Origin: Hormiphora californensis
Lineage: Eukaryota; Ctenophora; Tentaculata; Cydippida; Pleurobrachiidae
NCBI GenBank assembly: GCA_020137815.1
Contig: CM035351.1
Span: 2,136,409-2,200,408, forward strand
Reading direction: 5' to 3'
Length of the DNA: 64,000 nucleotides
The notes under the pieces are model-generated. The model ran no database searches and was not told the origin of the DNA. It saw nothing but the letters and a program-made list of their open reading frames with translations. Of the stretch, positions 34,220 through 54,371 are shown one piece after another. The translations under genes were made by a program, and so were the position numbers. How positions within the stretch are numbered: the stretch's first letter is position 1; each line of letters starts with the position of its first letter.

Positions 34220-35384
34220 CTCTTTTGGCTTTGAAGTGAGGCTGTGGGAAAGGCTGTGTTGTGGTGAAGTCTCGGATGGGAGGTCTTTCCTTTTACGTCC
34301 TACATTCCTCTACAGTGCTACATTCCTTTCATTACTACATTCCTATTTTGACTACATCCCCTATAACTACATCATCATCTGAAGTCCTTTCCTCCAACAT
34401 ATGAGTAAAGTAGGGGTCTGATATCATGTCAAGAGTGTCGAGTTTTTTGAGTATATTTTCTGGTTGTATTGTGACAGTGTGTTTTGAGTTTCTTTCCTTT
34501 CTGGCTAGAGTAGAGTCATAGGTTCTTTGAGCGAGCGAGTGAACCAGCCTGAACAATGTTCAGTGAACATCACGGAGGGTATTACGTTCTCGAAGACTTC
34601 AAGACGATAAACATACATGGACTTTATACGAGTGTGTTTGGAGAATAGACTCTAGAGTTTCTAAGTTGGGCAGCTCTTAACTTTATATCTTCTCTATCCT
34701 AGTTACTTTAAAATTACTTTAAATTAGAACCTAAATACTTACGTCTAGTACAGTTATCTATCTTACAGCTTACTATATTTAGCTTAACGTTTTTTCGTAC
34801 ATTAAATTTTAAACCCAACCGCATTAATTAACTTATTATGACTGGCTATTGCACTGGTCTCCTGCCTTTTTTATTTTTTACCGCTCTAATTAATTAATTT
34901 ATTAACAGCTTTGTATTTAACCTATCTGACTGACCTCTGGTCTCTTGCTTTTTATTTTTCTACCTCGTTATTCATTAATTTATTACCAGCTTCTTTAGAA
35001 TTTTCCATAGGCCATTTATTAGATCATAACCTTATATAGCAATTATATGGTTAGTGTGTATTACCTTATCGGTTATCCTGTTACAGTTACTTTATCCATT
35101 AACTAATTACTTAGCTATTCGCCTCCTTTTTAGATCACTAGCCTTTTACTTGAATTAATTATTAACTATACTACTTACTTAGTATTTACACTATGTACTT
35201 ATTAATCAACAGTTAATTATTTAACTAGTTAATTATCTAACGAGTTAATTATCAATTATCTAACTAGTTAATTTCTCAATTATCTAACTACATACTTAAT
35301 CACTCAATTAATTAATTACGCTATTTCCTAATTATATATTTTATAACCCTTATTTTCTACATACATTTATATATATTATATCGA
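34220..35384. other. AT-rich region inside LINE B 3' UTR
   Basis: No gene. From 34700 on it consists of loosely repeated TTAATTA, TAACTAG and CTTATT words. Confidence 0.5.
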
Positions 35385-35742
35385 ATGACTGCCGACGGTT
35401 TTTTTAGGCCTTTAGGATCTTATAATCCTATAAGAGCCGCTTTAGAAGGCTTGTTAGTGGTGGGTGCGTTGCTTCAATCGACTGATTGAAACGGCGTCCT
35501 CCTAGCACTAACAATGCATAGGCCCAAAAGCGGGATATAAATTATAATTGTATTTGTATTTGTATTTGCATGAAACTTGAAACTTGAAATATAATGAAGG
35601 CTATCAACAGTACATGATACATCAACAGTACATGACCAATGACCATCTCTCAAGAACGCACATTTAATATAACTGACTTTATTTAACAGTACAAAAGTTC
35701 GATTAATACTTAATAGTTAAATAAAAATTGGGATACTGGACT

Positions 35743-36015
35743 GGAAAACGTTAAAATCTGGGTGCCTTTCATTGCTAACAATTCGTAGTTTTAGCGCGCA
35801 CGACGAGTTAGAGCTATCCGTTAGGGTCTGGTTAGGGTTTGGTTTGGGGTTATCGGTTAGGGCTATCGATTCTCTAACAGATGCCGTTTAGTTTACTCAA
35901 ATTGGCCATGTGGTTGCGTGGCTATAGCCGTTTGAAAAAAGTCGGTCTAAGTGTACTCTTTTGGTAGCGCGCACCTGTAAACAGGCTCCAAGGCACCCAG
36001 ATTATAATCGCGCCC
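35743..36015. mobile_element. MITE with 9 bp TSD, related to the LINE 5' regions
   Basis: The ends are inverted over about 26 bp with the best-kept part ATCTGGGTGCCTT (35756-35768 and its complement at 35990-36002). It is flanked by an exact 9 bp direct repeat TACTGGACT (35734-35742 and 36016-36024), a length typical of Mutator-like elements. The interior has telomere-like GGTTAGGG words. Read on the minus strand, it resembles the 5' region of LINE A (24548-24740): ATCTGGGTG, CCTGTTTACAGGTGC and CTAACCC words occur in the same order. Confidence 0.7.
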
Positions 36016-36364
36016 TACTGGACTAGATAGTTCATAGTTATGAGAATTGGTTTTGTGCGAACGGAGAAAAATGGGGTTGACACTTTTACTTTTTTCCTGA
36101 AATCAATGTACAGTGTACACCCCATTATTTTAGGGCTGGTAGGGTTTGGATTCCATTATGGCTCTCCTCTAGACCCACATGGTTAACCACTTCCTGAAAA
36201 AAACGGCTGGGATCTAGACCTTGCCAGCGGGCACACTTGTTATAGATACAGGAAACTTATGCAGCTATTTTTCAAAAAGTTATGGGGGTTTACATAATAT
36301 TTTTTGACCAAAAATGTTTTAATTTCATTTAAGGTTTTCATGGCTTCCTAAAGATGTTGGACGG

Positions 36365-39172
36365 ATGAGTTTTGAAGAGATCCCTCCGTGGGAGCCGTTA
36401 CCTCCTAAGGTGCCATACATCGATGAACTAAAACAGGCAATACACGCAGTATACAAACACCCAGATAAAGCTAGTCGGTCTCAAGCGGAGACATGGCTGC
36501 TGCAACAACGCAACCTCCCTACTGCGTGGCATGTTTCATGGACTTTGTTGCAGCCAGACTGCACCGTTGAAGAACAATATTTTGGCGCACACTTTCTCCA
36601 TCATCAAATTTCCCAGAGATGGGCCCTGATAAACATCGACCATTTCCAACGACTCCTTCAGACGCTCTTTCAGAAATTAGTTGACTATAAAAAAGGTCCG
36701 ACGATTGTGCGTACCAGACTGCTCGTTGCTGTAGCCTCATTTGTCCTTCACTCCCTCCAAGGTCCTTGGCCTGGTGCGATTATGCATGCTGTCAATTATC
36801 TTCGACAATTGGGTGCACATGATCTTGCCCTTCACATTCTTGTTTTAATTCCGGAGGAGTTTTCCTCGCTCACACTCACCGCTCAATCCAGGGGCACTAT
36901 CAGAATCCAAGCAAGTGAAGCAGTTGGGGAGGTACTTCAGTTTGTTGGGGAGTGTCAGGAAAACCCGGAACTAAAAGAAACTGCCATGAAAGCGTTCAGT
37001 AGCTGGGTAACGTTTGAGTTGCCGGTTCAACAGGCCTGCCCAATTTTGGAGAAAATGTTTGTTGAAATTTCCAATCCTGCCCTGTTCGACCTTGTCGTGG
37101 ATTGCACGGTCAACTTTCTTCGTCAGCCGAGTGCCCTTTCCTACCCAAACACAATCTGGCAGGTAATTGGGATGGTGGCTCAACTTCAACGGACCCTGGG
37201 GGAGGCGATACAGTCAGATGACATGAGCACATGTCAGGGAATCTGCCAGATACTGTTGGCAATAACGGAAACTTATACGAAGTTGCTATTGAACACATCA
37301 AGGGAGGATCGGATAGCCTTGGTTCAGTGTCTTATCTCTATGGTACTCGAGTGTACGGGTGTACAAGGACACTATCCAGTGGATGAGAGCTTTAGTGATA
37401 CAACCCTGCAGTTTTGGTTTAATTTTGGTGATGATATCGTTTCAGAGGAAGCTGATCACAGTAAACGACTTCTCGTCATGTATGGAAGTGTGTTTAAAAA
37501 GTTAACTGAAATCCTGATCCGAAAGATCGCATACCCGTCTGATAACGACTGGCAGATGTGGAGCGAGGATCAGCGAGCAGAGTTTGAGAGTTACAGAAAG
37601 GAGGTTGGAGATACGATACTTTTTGTACATTCATTTGTGCCAGACTGTATCTCGGTCTTGGTTGGAGAATACATGTCGTGCAGGACACTGGGGACGTCCT
37701 GGCAGAAAATAGAGGCAACACTTTACATGTTCAGAAGTGTAGCAGAAACAATTCACGACAACTCTACAACATCCAAAGAAGATGCTACTGATTCAACAAA
37801 GATAATCTCAGCTGTGATCGAATCACTACCAAGTCTCCCTGAACATCCCAAAATAGCTCGAACTGCTCTATTACTGTGTGGAGCGTACAGTGAGTGGTTA
37901 CGAAATCACACAGACCAGCTCCTCCCCGCTGTTCGAGTACTACTGGCAAGTGTGAATGATCCAAACCTGTCTCCCTCAGCTGTCATGGCGTTCCGTGATC
38001 TCTGTATCGAGTGTACGGACGTGCTGGCTACGGAAATTATCGCCCTTTCGGAATCATTCCCCGCTGTTTACAGCAATCCTCAGATCAAAAACCGAGAGAA
38101 GATCCGGTTGTGTTGGTCGTTGTGTACGCTCAGCTCAGAGCTCCCCATCACCGATCTGTACCAGTACCTAAAGCAGCTGCTCTCACCTAGTTTGGAGCAG
38201 TTGCATCACTACGCTCAAATTGAGCCCCAGAAAGAACTGAAAAACAAGCTCAGGCTGGAGATAGGAATTGTAAATGCAGCTTTCCATGGCGTTAACATTC
38301 CTCAAACATGGCCTGAACCACTTCTCCAGCTCCTCAATGAGATATGGGACACGCTCAGGTCAATCCTGGCCAAGTGGGCTCACGATGAGGTCATCATTGA
38401 GGAACTGACCAATTTCTACTCAAGGGCAATAAACACCCTGGGACCTCTGTTTGATCCTCACCTGGATGCCTTATTGTCCATGTTGTGCGAGTGTTATGAT
38501 CACCACCAACACGCCTGTTTACTGGAAAGTGGTGCCCAGGGTCTCGTCAATATCTATGGCCAGAAACGCCCCGAGGTCATTGCGGCCATGATGCAGCGAC
38601 TCAGTAACACAACATTCGGCCTCTTTACTAGGAGCATGTCCGATCACCCAGATCTCGTCCAGGCCTTCTTCTCTCTCCACCTCACTGCCTTGAGGTGTGC
38701 ACCTGAGATAGTGTACCGGCCGGAGAGTAACTGCAGGGCGGTACTTCGTGCGGCAATGGCAGCCATTACCATGCAGGAGTACCATACTGTAAAGGAGGTC
38801 AGTAGATGGATGGTGCAGTTCATATCCCACTACTCCCTGAACGAGGAGGTGGCCGATGCGATATCATCTCAGTTTAAACTCCTTGTTGTAGAGCTGGTTC
38901 GCGGTATTGGAACCGCTGCTCCTTCGTCTACTGTTGAGTTTCTGGGTGATGTGTTTGTACCTCTCTGTCGGTCTTGTCCTGATCTCCTGCGGGAAACCCT
39001 CAATTCAATTCTGTCCGAGGCTGATTTCCCCTCAAAGCACATTTCACGAGAGGAAAAAGACCGATTTGCGAGTTCTGTGATGCGGTTTTCGCACCAAAAA
39101 CGGAAATTAAAGACATTGATTAAAGAGTTTTCATTGGTGTGTCGTGGGTATAATGTTCAGGCTGTTCGGTAG
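36365..39172 (+). CDS. IPO13: Importin-13 (karyopherin beta family)
   Basis: Single uninterrupted frame of 935 residues; human IPO13 has 963. It is a nuclear transport receptor that carries cargoes such as UBC9 and the MAGO-Y14 pair in, and eIF1A out, under RanGTP control. It is made of HEAT repeats throughout. Family-specific stretches are WHVSWTLLQPD, EQYFGAHFLHHQIS, VLIPEEFSS, a CTGVQGHYPVDE stretch (human CTGIPGHYPVNE), LQFWFNFGDDI, WQKIEATLYMFRSVAETI and a C-terminal segment ending in ALRCAPEIVYR and RFSHQKRKLKTLIKEFS. The importin-beta N-terminal domain is at about residues 40-110. It is intronless, unlike most of its neighbours. Rab11 starts 228 bp downstream on the same strand. Confidence 0.93.
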   Translation: MSFEEIPPWEPLPPKVPYIDELKQAIHAVYKHPDKASRSQAETWLLQQRNLPTAWHVSWTLLQPDCTVEEQYFGAHFLHHQISQRWALINIDHFQRLLQTLFQKLVDYKKGPTIVRTRLLVAVASFVLHSLQGPWPGAIMHAVNYLRQLGAHDLALHILVLIPEEFSSLTLTAQSRGTIRIQASEAVGEVLQFVGECQENPELKETAMKAFSSWVTFELPVQQACPILEKMFVEISNPALFDLVVDCTVNFLRQPSALSYPNTIWQVIGMVAQLQRTLGEAIQSDDMSTCQGICQILLAITETYTKLLLNTSREDRIALVQCLISMVLECTGVQGHYPVDESFSDTTLQFWFNFGDDIVSEEADHSKRLLVMYGSVFKKLTEILIRKIAYPSDNDWQMWSEDQRAEFESYRKEVGDTILFVHSFVPDCISVLVGEYMSCRTLGTSWQKIEATLYMFRSVAETIHDNSTTSKEDATDSTKIISAVIESLPSLPEHPKIARTALLLCGAYSEWLRNHTDQLLPAVRVLLASVNDPNLSPSAVMAFRDLCIECTDVLATEIIALSESFPAVYSNPQIKNREKIRLCWSLCTLSSELPITDLYQYLKQLLSPSLEQLHHYAQIEPQKELKNKLRLEIGIVNAAFHGVNIPQTWPEPLLQLLNEIWDTLRSILAKWAHDEVIIEELTNFYSRAINTLGPLFDPHLDALLSMLCECYDHHQHACLLESGAQGLVNIYGQKRPEVIAAMMQRLSNTTFGLFTRSMSDHPDLVQAFFSLHLTALRCAPEIVYRPESNCRAVLRAAMAAITMQEYHTVKEVSRWMVQFISHYSLNEEVADAISSQFKLLVVELVRGIGTAAPSSTVEFLGDVFVPLCRSCPDLLRETLNSILSEADFPSKHISREEKDRFASSVMRFSHQKRKLKTLIKEFSLVCRGYNVQAVR

Positions 39173-39400
39173 TATTTGAAGAGCGGGGTTAGGGAGAGTG
39201 TAAAATCAGGGTTCTATTTTGGGGGGCATACTTTCAACTTTGTATTTGATGTGTATCAGTTCAGTTTGTTATTTATTCAACACTTTTATAATTCTGTGCC
39301 GTTTTAATTTATTTTAATTTGGTTGATCCGCCAAACTATCTCTATCATGTTGATAATATTCTTTTTCTCATCGGCCACTTCCCATTAGCTGTGCTCCAAG

Positions 39401-48035
<8,635 letters not shown>

Positions 48036-49073
48036 AGACACCAGGGACAGAGAGAAGCAGAGAGAGAGGAAGAGATTGGGATTAATAGAGACTCAAAACA
48101 TCCCATCTTTCCATCTCTTATCACCAGCTCTTGTATTATGTTTTTGTGAAAGGGCAGCAACACACTGTGGTTCGTGTGTGTGAATGTGTCTATACTTGTG
48201 TGTGTATGTTTGTCAAAGAGGAGCGTATGTGATGTGTAGAAATATTTGCTGTAGATACGGCTCTTACATTTTTGGTGTCTTTTGGTGCAGTTTTTAGAGA
48301 TATAATAATATATCGGTATTATATATTCAAATATCGAATGATTGAAATCCTCTTGATTTGAGTGTGTTCTATTATGGGCGTGTGGCTTGCTGGAAATCTT
48401 TGCACGAAGTGATTTTTAAAATTATATGTGCTTTGATAGTCCCATATGTTATTACAAGTTGTAAAGAGTTTCCTCAAAACATGTAATTTTATTTGGTCGG
48501 ACCGGAATGAAGGGAGAACAACTGGTACACGTTGACTGGTAAAATTTTGCGTAGGGAACATCCCTGGGATTGGGGAGGGAAGATGTATGCGTCTTTCTAA
48601 GCGATGCACGGGAATCCCTTCTTTGCTCAGAATGACATGCGTCCGCTGGGAGGGTGAATCTTCCAAACATTTCTTACGCCTAGTTTTTCCCCCTTCATCT
48701 TGATACAAGGTGCCAAGACCACCAATATGGGGTTTGCCTTGTTTGACAAAACAATATGGGGTATTGGTATCCGGTATAGGGCACCTAACCGATGCTGTCT
48801 GGTGGTATCGACCCCGTTTGTATGCCCCCCCCCCCCGTTTTACAGTGCAGCAGACAGCCCCCATGCATCTCCAGTAAAACTGACTTCACAGATACATTCG
48901 ATAGAGAGCTTTGCACGAAATGCATTTCTTTCAAGGCAACTCTTTGGTTGGATTTGTTGAGAGAATTTCCTTCGAAACATATCATCACTCTTCTGCACTG
49001 TAAATCCAATTCAGATACTGCTGCCGCTACAGTAGAAATAGAATTATAGAAATTGGGGGCAAGTAATACTTAA

Positions 49074-49126
49074 ATAAACAATGAATAATTTGCATACTTG
49101 AAGTATGCAAGTTATTCATTGTTTAT
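49074..49126. repeat. Palindromic hairpin
   Basis: Stem of about 24 bp built on AAACAATGAATAA and TGCATACTT with a very small loop. Confidence 0.85.
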
Positions 49127-49346
49127 GTTGTTGTTTTACTCCCTTCCCCTTCTCCATTTCACCCCGAAAGAGGCCCCGAAACTCACCAAACCTGTTTGTC
49201 AGTGTTTTCACTTCATTCCGCATAAGAGATCAAGATTGGACAACAAGGACTCAATTTCACACTGACCCGTGATATGTTTACCTTGCCTTTGTGTACGTAT
49301 TTGTGTAATTGTATGTGATTTGTGTGCATGATCGTGGGCCTTTGTT

Positions 49347-49439
49347 CTGTCTTCGTTGCAATGTTTTGACTTAACAGTTAACAGTTCATTGACACTAGTC
49401 TCAATGAACTGTTAATTCAAAACATTGCAACGAAGACAG
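49347..49439. repeat. Palindromic hairpin of about 40 bp stem
   Basis: CTGTCTTCGTTGCAATGTTT at the left is repeated as its reverse complement at the right. The inner AACAGTTCATTGA block is also inverted around a CACTAGT centre. Confidence 0.9.
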
Positions 49440-49620
49440 GGCAAACATGCAATACCCGGGTATTTTTGTAGGTTGACCATCTCTCTCTCAATGAGAATTT
49501 GTCGTTTTTCATGTTATAGTTTTTGTAATTGGAATGTTTAGAAGTAATGTTGATAACCAAACTGTGTGTAAGCTGTGACAGTGTCACTGACACTGTGTTA
49601 TCCCCTATCATCCCTGTTTA

Positions 49621-50665
49621 AGGGTACGCCGACCGAAATTTTTTTCGAGTGCAGGGAAATCTCTCACCGTAGGGTTGTAGGCCATACCAAGGAGACCTCA
49701 AATATGCAATTTTAGCCCTTAGGTCGAATTCATATTTTTGCTACAGCTGTTTAAAAAATGTCCTGTAAATTCGTTTTTGGCATCTCAAAATTTGGGGATT
49801 TGAAGAGGACATGAAGGTGAATAACCACAAAATTTTTTTTTGCAATCCGAGCTGATTTCCGGTCCTGAGATGGATTTCTTTTTTTCCACTTTAACGCCCT
49901 ATTTGGCAAAGTTCCGAAAACATGTGAAAGCTGTAAATTGGTGAAAAGTTGCGTCTAACGATTATCTAAGTGGCCATAAATTTTGGGCGTGTCCTTATTT
50001 GAGATAAGCTGTACAGAGTTTTTTGTGAAAGCCGTCATTTTAGAAATAAATAAATTGCCTGTATCTCAAAAACGGCTGATCGTAGAGACCTGAGACTATG
50101 CTTAAACGATTCAGAAGGTCCGATTTTGGGGGGGTCTTCTGAGAGACATTTTGCTCCTACTTCAACCGTTTTTGCTGTAATTGCGAAAAACAAATTCTAT
50201 GAAAAGGGCAAAAGCTAAACTCCGATATCCTGTAATTAGGGAATTTTGGCTAAGAAAGGACCGGAACTATGGAAAAATGTGTAACAAGCTAATTCCTTCA
50301 CTATTTGGTCCCTATAATCACCAAAAACAAAATCACAAAAAATCCACGATGGCGAAGATGGGTTTTTGTTTTTCGCAAAATCGGTTGAAGTAGGAGCAAA
50401 ATGTCTCTCAGAAGACGCCCCCAAAATCGGACCTTCTGAATCGTTTAAGCATAGTCTCAGGTCTCAGATGCTCCTATCTTTAAAAAAAAATTTTTTAGAT
50501 GCCAAAAACGAATTTACAGGACATTTTTTAAACAGCTGTAGCAAAAATATGAATTCGACTTAAGGGCTAAAATTGCATATTTGAGGTCTCCTTGGTAGTA
50601 TGGCCTACAACCCTACGGTGAGAGATTTCCCTGCACTCGAAAAAAAATTTCGGTCGGCGTACCCT
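49621..50665. mobile_element. TA-flanked DNA element with long inverted arms
   Basis: Ends AGGGTACGCCGACCGAAA and its reverse complement, with TA on both sides (49619-49620 and 50666-50667). Most of the element is inverted-repeat: the blocks around 49640-49790 and 50070-50190 are mirrored at 50370-50480 and 50490-50650. About 270 bp in the left arm (49790-50060) has no partner. No transposase frame. It lies just upstream of the LRR-like gene. Confidence 0.85.
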
Positions 50666-50685
50666 TAATCCCTCTTCTATTGAAG

Positions 50686-52946
50686 ATGGTAGAAATAATT
50701 GGCAATCACGAGGATATACTCCGAGGTCTGGAGTCACTACCTGATTCCACTGTGGATCTGAACGTGTGTAGTATGGATAAACGTCCTATAAACCTGGGAA
50801 GTTGCATTGCCCAAAGAGGTATTCAATTAAACAGGTACTGCACATAAATTGTCAGTTGTTGTCCCAGTCCCACTTTCAATTTGTGGACTTCCCCCAAATC
50901 ATAATCATAGTTTCTCTCCAGCTCCTTTATCCCATAACCGCAACCATTCCACTTCAAGAGTGTCTCTAGTCTCTGTCAGAGCAGTAGTCAGTCTAGTCTC
51001 TGTCAGAGCAGTAGTCAGTGACCACTGGTCACTGACTACTGGTCAGTGACTACTGCTCTGACAGAAGTCCCTCATTCAATGAATCATTACATATTTCAGG
51101 CTAAATCTACGGAACGTCAACGTATCGCAAGATGATAAAATCTCCAACCCCACTCCGGTTACAAACGGAAGACCAAAAGAGAGGCGAACTAGCCAGTTCA
51201 TAGCTGTAAGTATAATACAAGAATCGACACCCCTATCGCCATCGGCTCCTTGGTTACGTATGACGTCTGCACGATATCGTTAAACGTTCATAGTTCATAC
51301 AAATACAATGTATACAGTTTATGCCACTGACATATCTCTTTACCCTCTTTTATAACACTATAGCCGGGTATGAGTGAGGAAGAAAAGAAGAAGATAGCGG
51401 AACAGAAAAACCAAATGGAACTGGATATATTCAAGAAGGTATACTAATTAAGAACAGTATTGTTCTGATTCACCTCTCACCCCTTTCTCAACAACAATGA
51501 CTTATGAGTTGCAGTTGTACTGCTCGCGATTCAGGGCATCCAAGAGCATATACCTAACAGTGTCAGAGCATTAACCTAACAGTGTTGGTATCAGGCCGCT
51601 TCGCTTCGAAGCAAGGGAGGGGTAACTTGGTTACCAACTAACAGTGTCAGGTCAATGCTCTGACAGAGAAATTATACTGCTCTCAGTAGTGACACTGACA
51701 GGCATTGCCATTCAATTCGCCGCAGGCATTCGGAAGTTTCTTATGTTTGACAAGTCTGGAGGTGGTCAATGGAAATGGGATTCTAACTGAACCAGTTCGG
51801 TTCCTAAAATGCCTGAAGACTGTGATGCCCCTCCTTCAGTCACTAAAAATAGGGTAAAGTGTTTCAATTTGTAATTGAAATTGGAACACTGGACAGCACT
51901 GGAACCTCCTGGACCAAGCTACCTCGATCACTAGCAATTCATGTAGTAATTTAAAACTTTTCGTCGCCTAAGTGCAGTTGGCAATTGTCTAACCCATTCA
52001 TATTACCATCCAGAAAAGTATTCACCAAGAAATCTTCAAATGACGACTTGCTGCTACTAACAGAGGACACTCTGGAAAGTTTAGGAGACCTACCACATCT
52101 CACAACCCTTCACCTAACGGGATTTGCAGGCCGTCAGAACAGATTCCAACCACTACTACTTTAGCAAATTAGATACTGCGATTAGTTCCATCGCTAGACG
52201 AGGGAAGCTGGAAGAGTTTGTGTTTAGCCAGTCAGGAGCAACGTACAAATCAGTGTTTGATATTCTTCGATTCTGTCGGAACATAAGGTAATTTTGAAAC
52301 TATTTTCCAGTCAGATAAGACCTGTCTCAGTCTAGCGCCGCCAGACCCCATCGGCCAGACTTGTTCATGTTGAGTAAAGAGCCTCAACAAGTCAGATGAA
52401 ACTTGCTCCGGGTGACGATCATCGCACACACGCATGCCATTGCCAGAGCAAAGTTCAACAACATTCTACTTAATAACCCTCCCAGGAAGATAGATATTCA
52501 GGGTCGGTTTGGGAAGCCAGGTCTGTTCATGTTACAAAACAACGTCCCCTTCCTGAAACTGATAGAGCACCATGCTGACTCAGCTGTCTACAACTCAACT
52601 AGAGAGGGCTCAGAGCTAACCATGTCCCTAACCAATGTGCTACTTGAGGAAAACCGGTTAGTTCACTCCATGAATATAGACTTAATTGAGCCTGGCACCT
52701 CCCAAGAGAGTGCTACTGCTAGATATTGGGCACCGCGGCAGGCGCTGGATCGTGATCGTGTAAACAATAAAGATACCTAAATCAAGATTCAGTGAATATC
52801 ATCTCGCCCCCTGAACCACTAACCTGAACCACTAACCTATGTGCAGGTATGATCCAGGATGGCTGGATGAGGATTACCCAGAGGACAGGCTTGATGACGA
52901 AGAGGAACACGAGAACCTCAAAGAGTTCCAAGAGGAGGGTGGCTAA
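50686..52946 (+). CDS. Leucine-rich-repeat-like protein with acidic C-terminus
   Basis: Exons 50686-50834, 51100-51205, 51364-51438, 51726-51853, 52014-52287, 52447-52656 and 52847-52946 (TAA), about 347 residues. LRR-type stretches include IQLNRLNLRNVNVS, CLTSLEVVNGNGIL, LLQSLKIG, LPHLTTLHLTGF and KLEEFVFSQSG. A charged helix (SEEEKKKIAEQKNQMELDIF) is in exon 3 and the C-terminus is acidic (DEDYPEDRLDDEEEHENLKEF). All junctions match in phase except inside the exon at 52014-52287. There the first half (to about 52125) and the second half are offset by one base. This means an indel, a sequence error, or a missed small intron. The family is not recognised and the function is unknown. Confidence 0.6.
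50955..51064. repeat. Direct and inverted repeats in an LRR-gene intron
   Basis: TCTGTCAGAGCAGTAGTCAG occurs twice directly and once as reverse complement, with GTGACCACTGGTCAC palindromes between, so the region can fold into a long hairpin. Confidence 0.85.
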
Positions 52947-54371
52947 AGTGCAGTGTTGTATTAGGAACCTGTCAGATAGCCTGGAGGGAAAATAGGATGA
53001 GAGAGAATCACAATGATATATTTAGATTGTGTGGACGATTTTATTACAGATCAATGGGTGGACAATTAGAAATAGAAAGATTTTTTTGCTGTCGTGTGAC
53101 AATTTTATACCGTTACTAAATCATGACTCATGTCTATAATTGTTCTCTTCATTTCCAAGGTGGGTATAGTGCAGGCAATTGGGCACGTCGCGCCCCCCAT
53201 GTTCGCGCGCCCGTAGGGCTTCGCAGGCAATGCAGGCAACTTCAAATCCTGTTGCTGTATCTGAAAAGGTTTAAAGTAAGAGATTGACAGTGGCAGTACC
53301 ACACTGAACAGTTGGGAAGGCACTCAGTTGCAGTATGTCTGACAGGGAGTTAGGTACTGGGACAGTTTGGATAACTGAAAGGCAGCTATTTTGTGGTGTT
53401 TTGGGGATTCTGGGACAGTTTGGATAACTGAAAGGCAGCTATTTTGTGGTGTTTGAACTGAAATTGTAACCGATAACAGTAGTCACTCAATAATCTCCCC
53501 ACGACATAAAACACTCTCAACAATCGTCCCCTTCACAATCACACACACAGGGCTAAAAGCATCACGGTAATTGCACTGAATAATTTGGTCCCCTTGTGTT
53601 TGACTACGTGACATGCGTGGCAAATCACAATCCTAAGAAGATACTGCTAATCTAGACTAGACAATCTCCCACCCCCTCTCTTTCTTCCCTTGCGTTGTTC
53701 AGCTAGGTAGACAAGAAATGCCATCTTCCAGCCCCCCTCTCATTCCACCCCCCCCCCCCCTGATGATGATGTGCCCCCGTGCACACCGCCTTCTAAACGA
53801 TCTACCCCTCCCCTCAAATAGTAGCGTTGCGTGCTGTTTTGGTGGTAATTTACCATAGACCTTGTTGAGTAACAACATATAGACCAGGTTATAAACGAGT
53901 CATTAGTAAAGACACCTAGACAACCCGCAACATGGTCAGTTATTAGGGAGACTCGGCACCAGTGAAACCATTATCTGTTCCATTCTAGCTCATCATCACT
54001 CCCCCCCCAGACGGGCTAAAGACTTCAATTATTGTGACATAGTGCTGGTGCAATCTAACCATGTGTGTTATGGCTGGTTAGGTAGCTGAAGGGGGCAAAT
54101 TACCAGTAGCCGCTATAATTACCTTTGTACTACCCCCTTGTGGTAGGAAACTATAAATAACACACGTGCACAATGGTCAAATAGAGTTTCTCAGATCTTG
54201 TCTCGCAGCATATATATCGTCTCGCTGTGTCAGATCTCCTCAAATAGTTCATTATATATGCCAACTGCAGTGTCTTATCAAATACTGCACTGATCGTGTT
54301 TCTAATTAATTTGTTGCCCCAGTCATCACAATGCACGATTCACACAATGGTAAATTGTCTCTGGCCCATTC
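52947..54371. other. Intergenic, no gene seen
   Basis: Contains the GC-rich dispersed block at 53181-53219, a roughly 53 bp tandem duplication at about 53352-53457 (GGGACAGTTTGGATAACTGA repeated) and a C14 run at about 53747-53760. Confidence 0.55.
53181..53219 (+). repeat. GC-rich dispersed block, copy 1
   Basis: GGGCACGTCGCGCCCC, then GTTCGCGC and CCCGTAGGG. Copies also at 57558-57600 (+) and 59851-59896 (-). Confidence 0.8.

Larger units (their letters stand above)
29281..35570 (+). mobile_element. L2-like non-LTR retrotransposon (LINE B), apparently intact
   Basis: Begins directly after the LINE A tail with CTAACCC sequence and a GC-rich 5' region. This contains a tRNA-like GTAGCTCAGC stretch at about 29475, the shared 44 nt leader (29706-29749) and an inverted GAAAAGCGCTGC block (29567). 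ORF1 is 29781-30971 and ORF2 ends at 33877. A 20 bp minisatellite and a long AT-rich 3' UTR follow. The 3' terminus at about 35385-35570 has L2-style hairpins and ends in TTGTATTTGTATTTG repeats. Neither ORF has an internal stop or frameshift apart from the ORF1/ORF2 -1 overlap. Confidence 0.85.
48036..49620. other. RAB11 3' UTR and intergenic DNA with hairpins
   Basis: No supported gene. A minus-strand open frame of 181 codons (48864-48319) has no recognisable domain. Two strong inverted repeats lie at 49074-49126 and 49347-49439. A C12-13 run lies at about 48825. Confidence 0.5.

Noticed and set aside
48319-48864. Minus-strand open frame of 181 codons
   Set aside because: No recognisable domain, no supporting splice context, and composition like non-coding DNA; kept only as a remark in the gap entry.
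50686-52946. Tropomodulin or leiomodin
   Set aside because: The exon sizes and LRR spacing first suggested it, but none of the conserved tropomodulin motifs is present.
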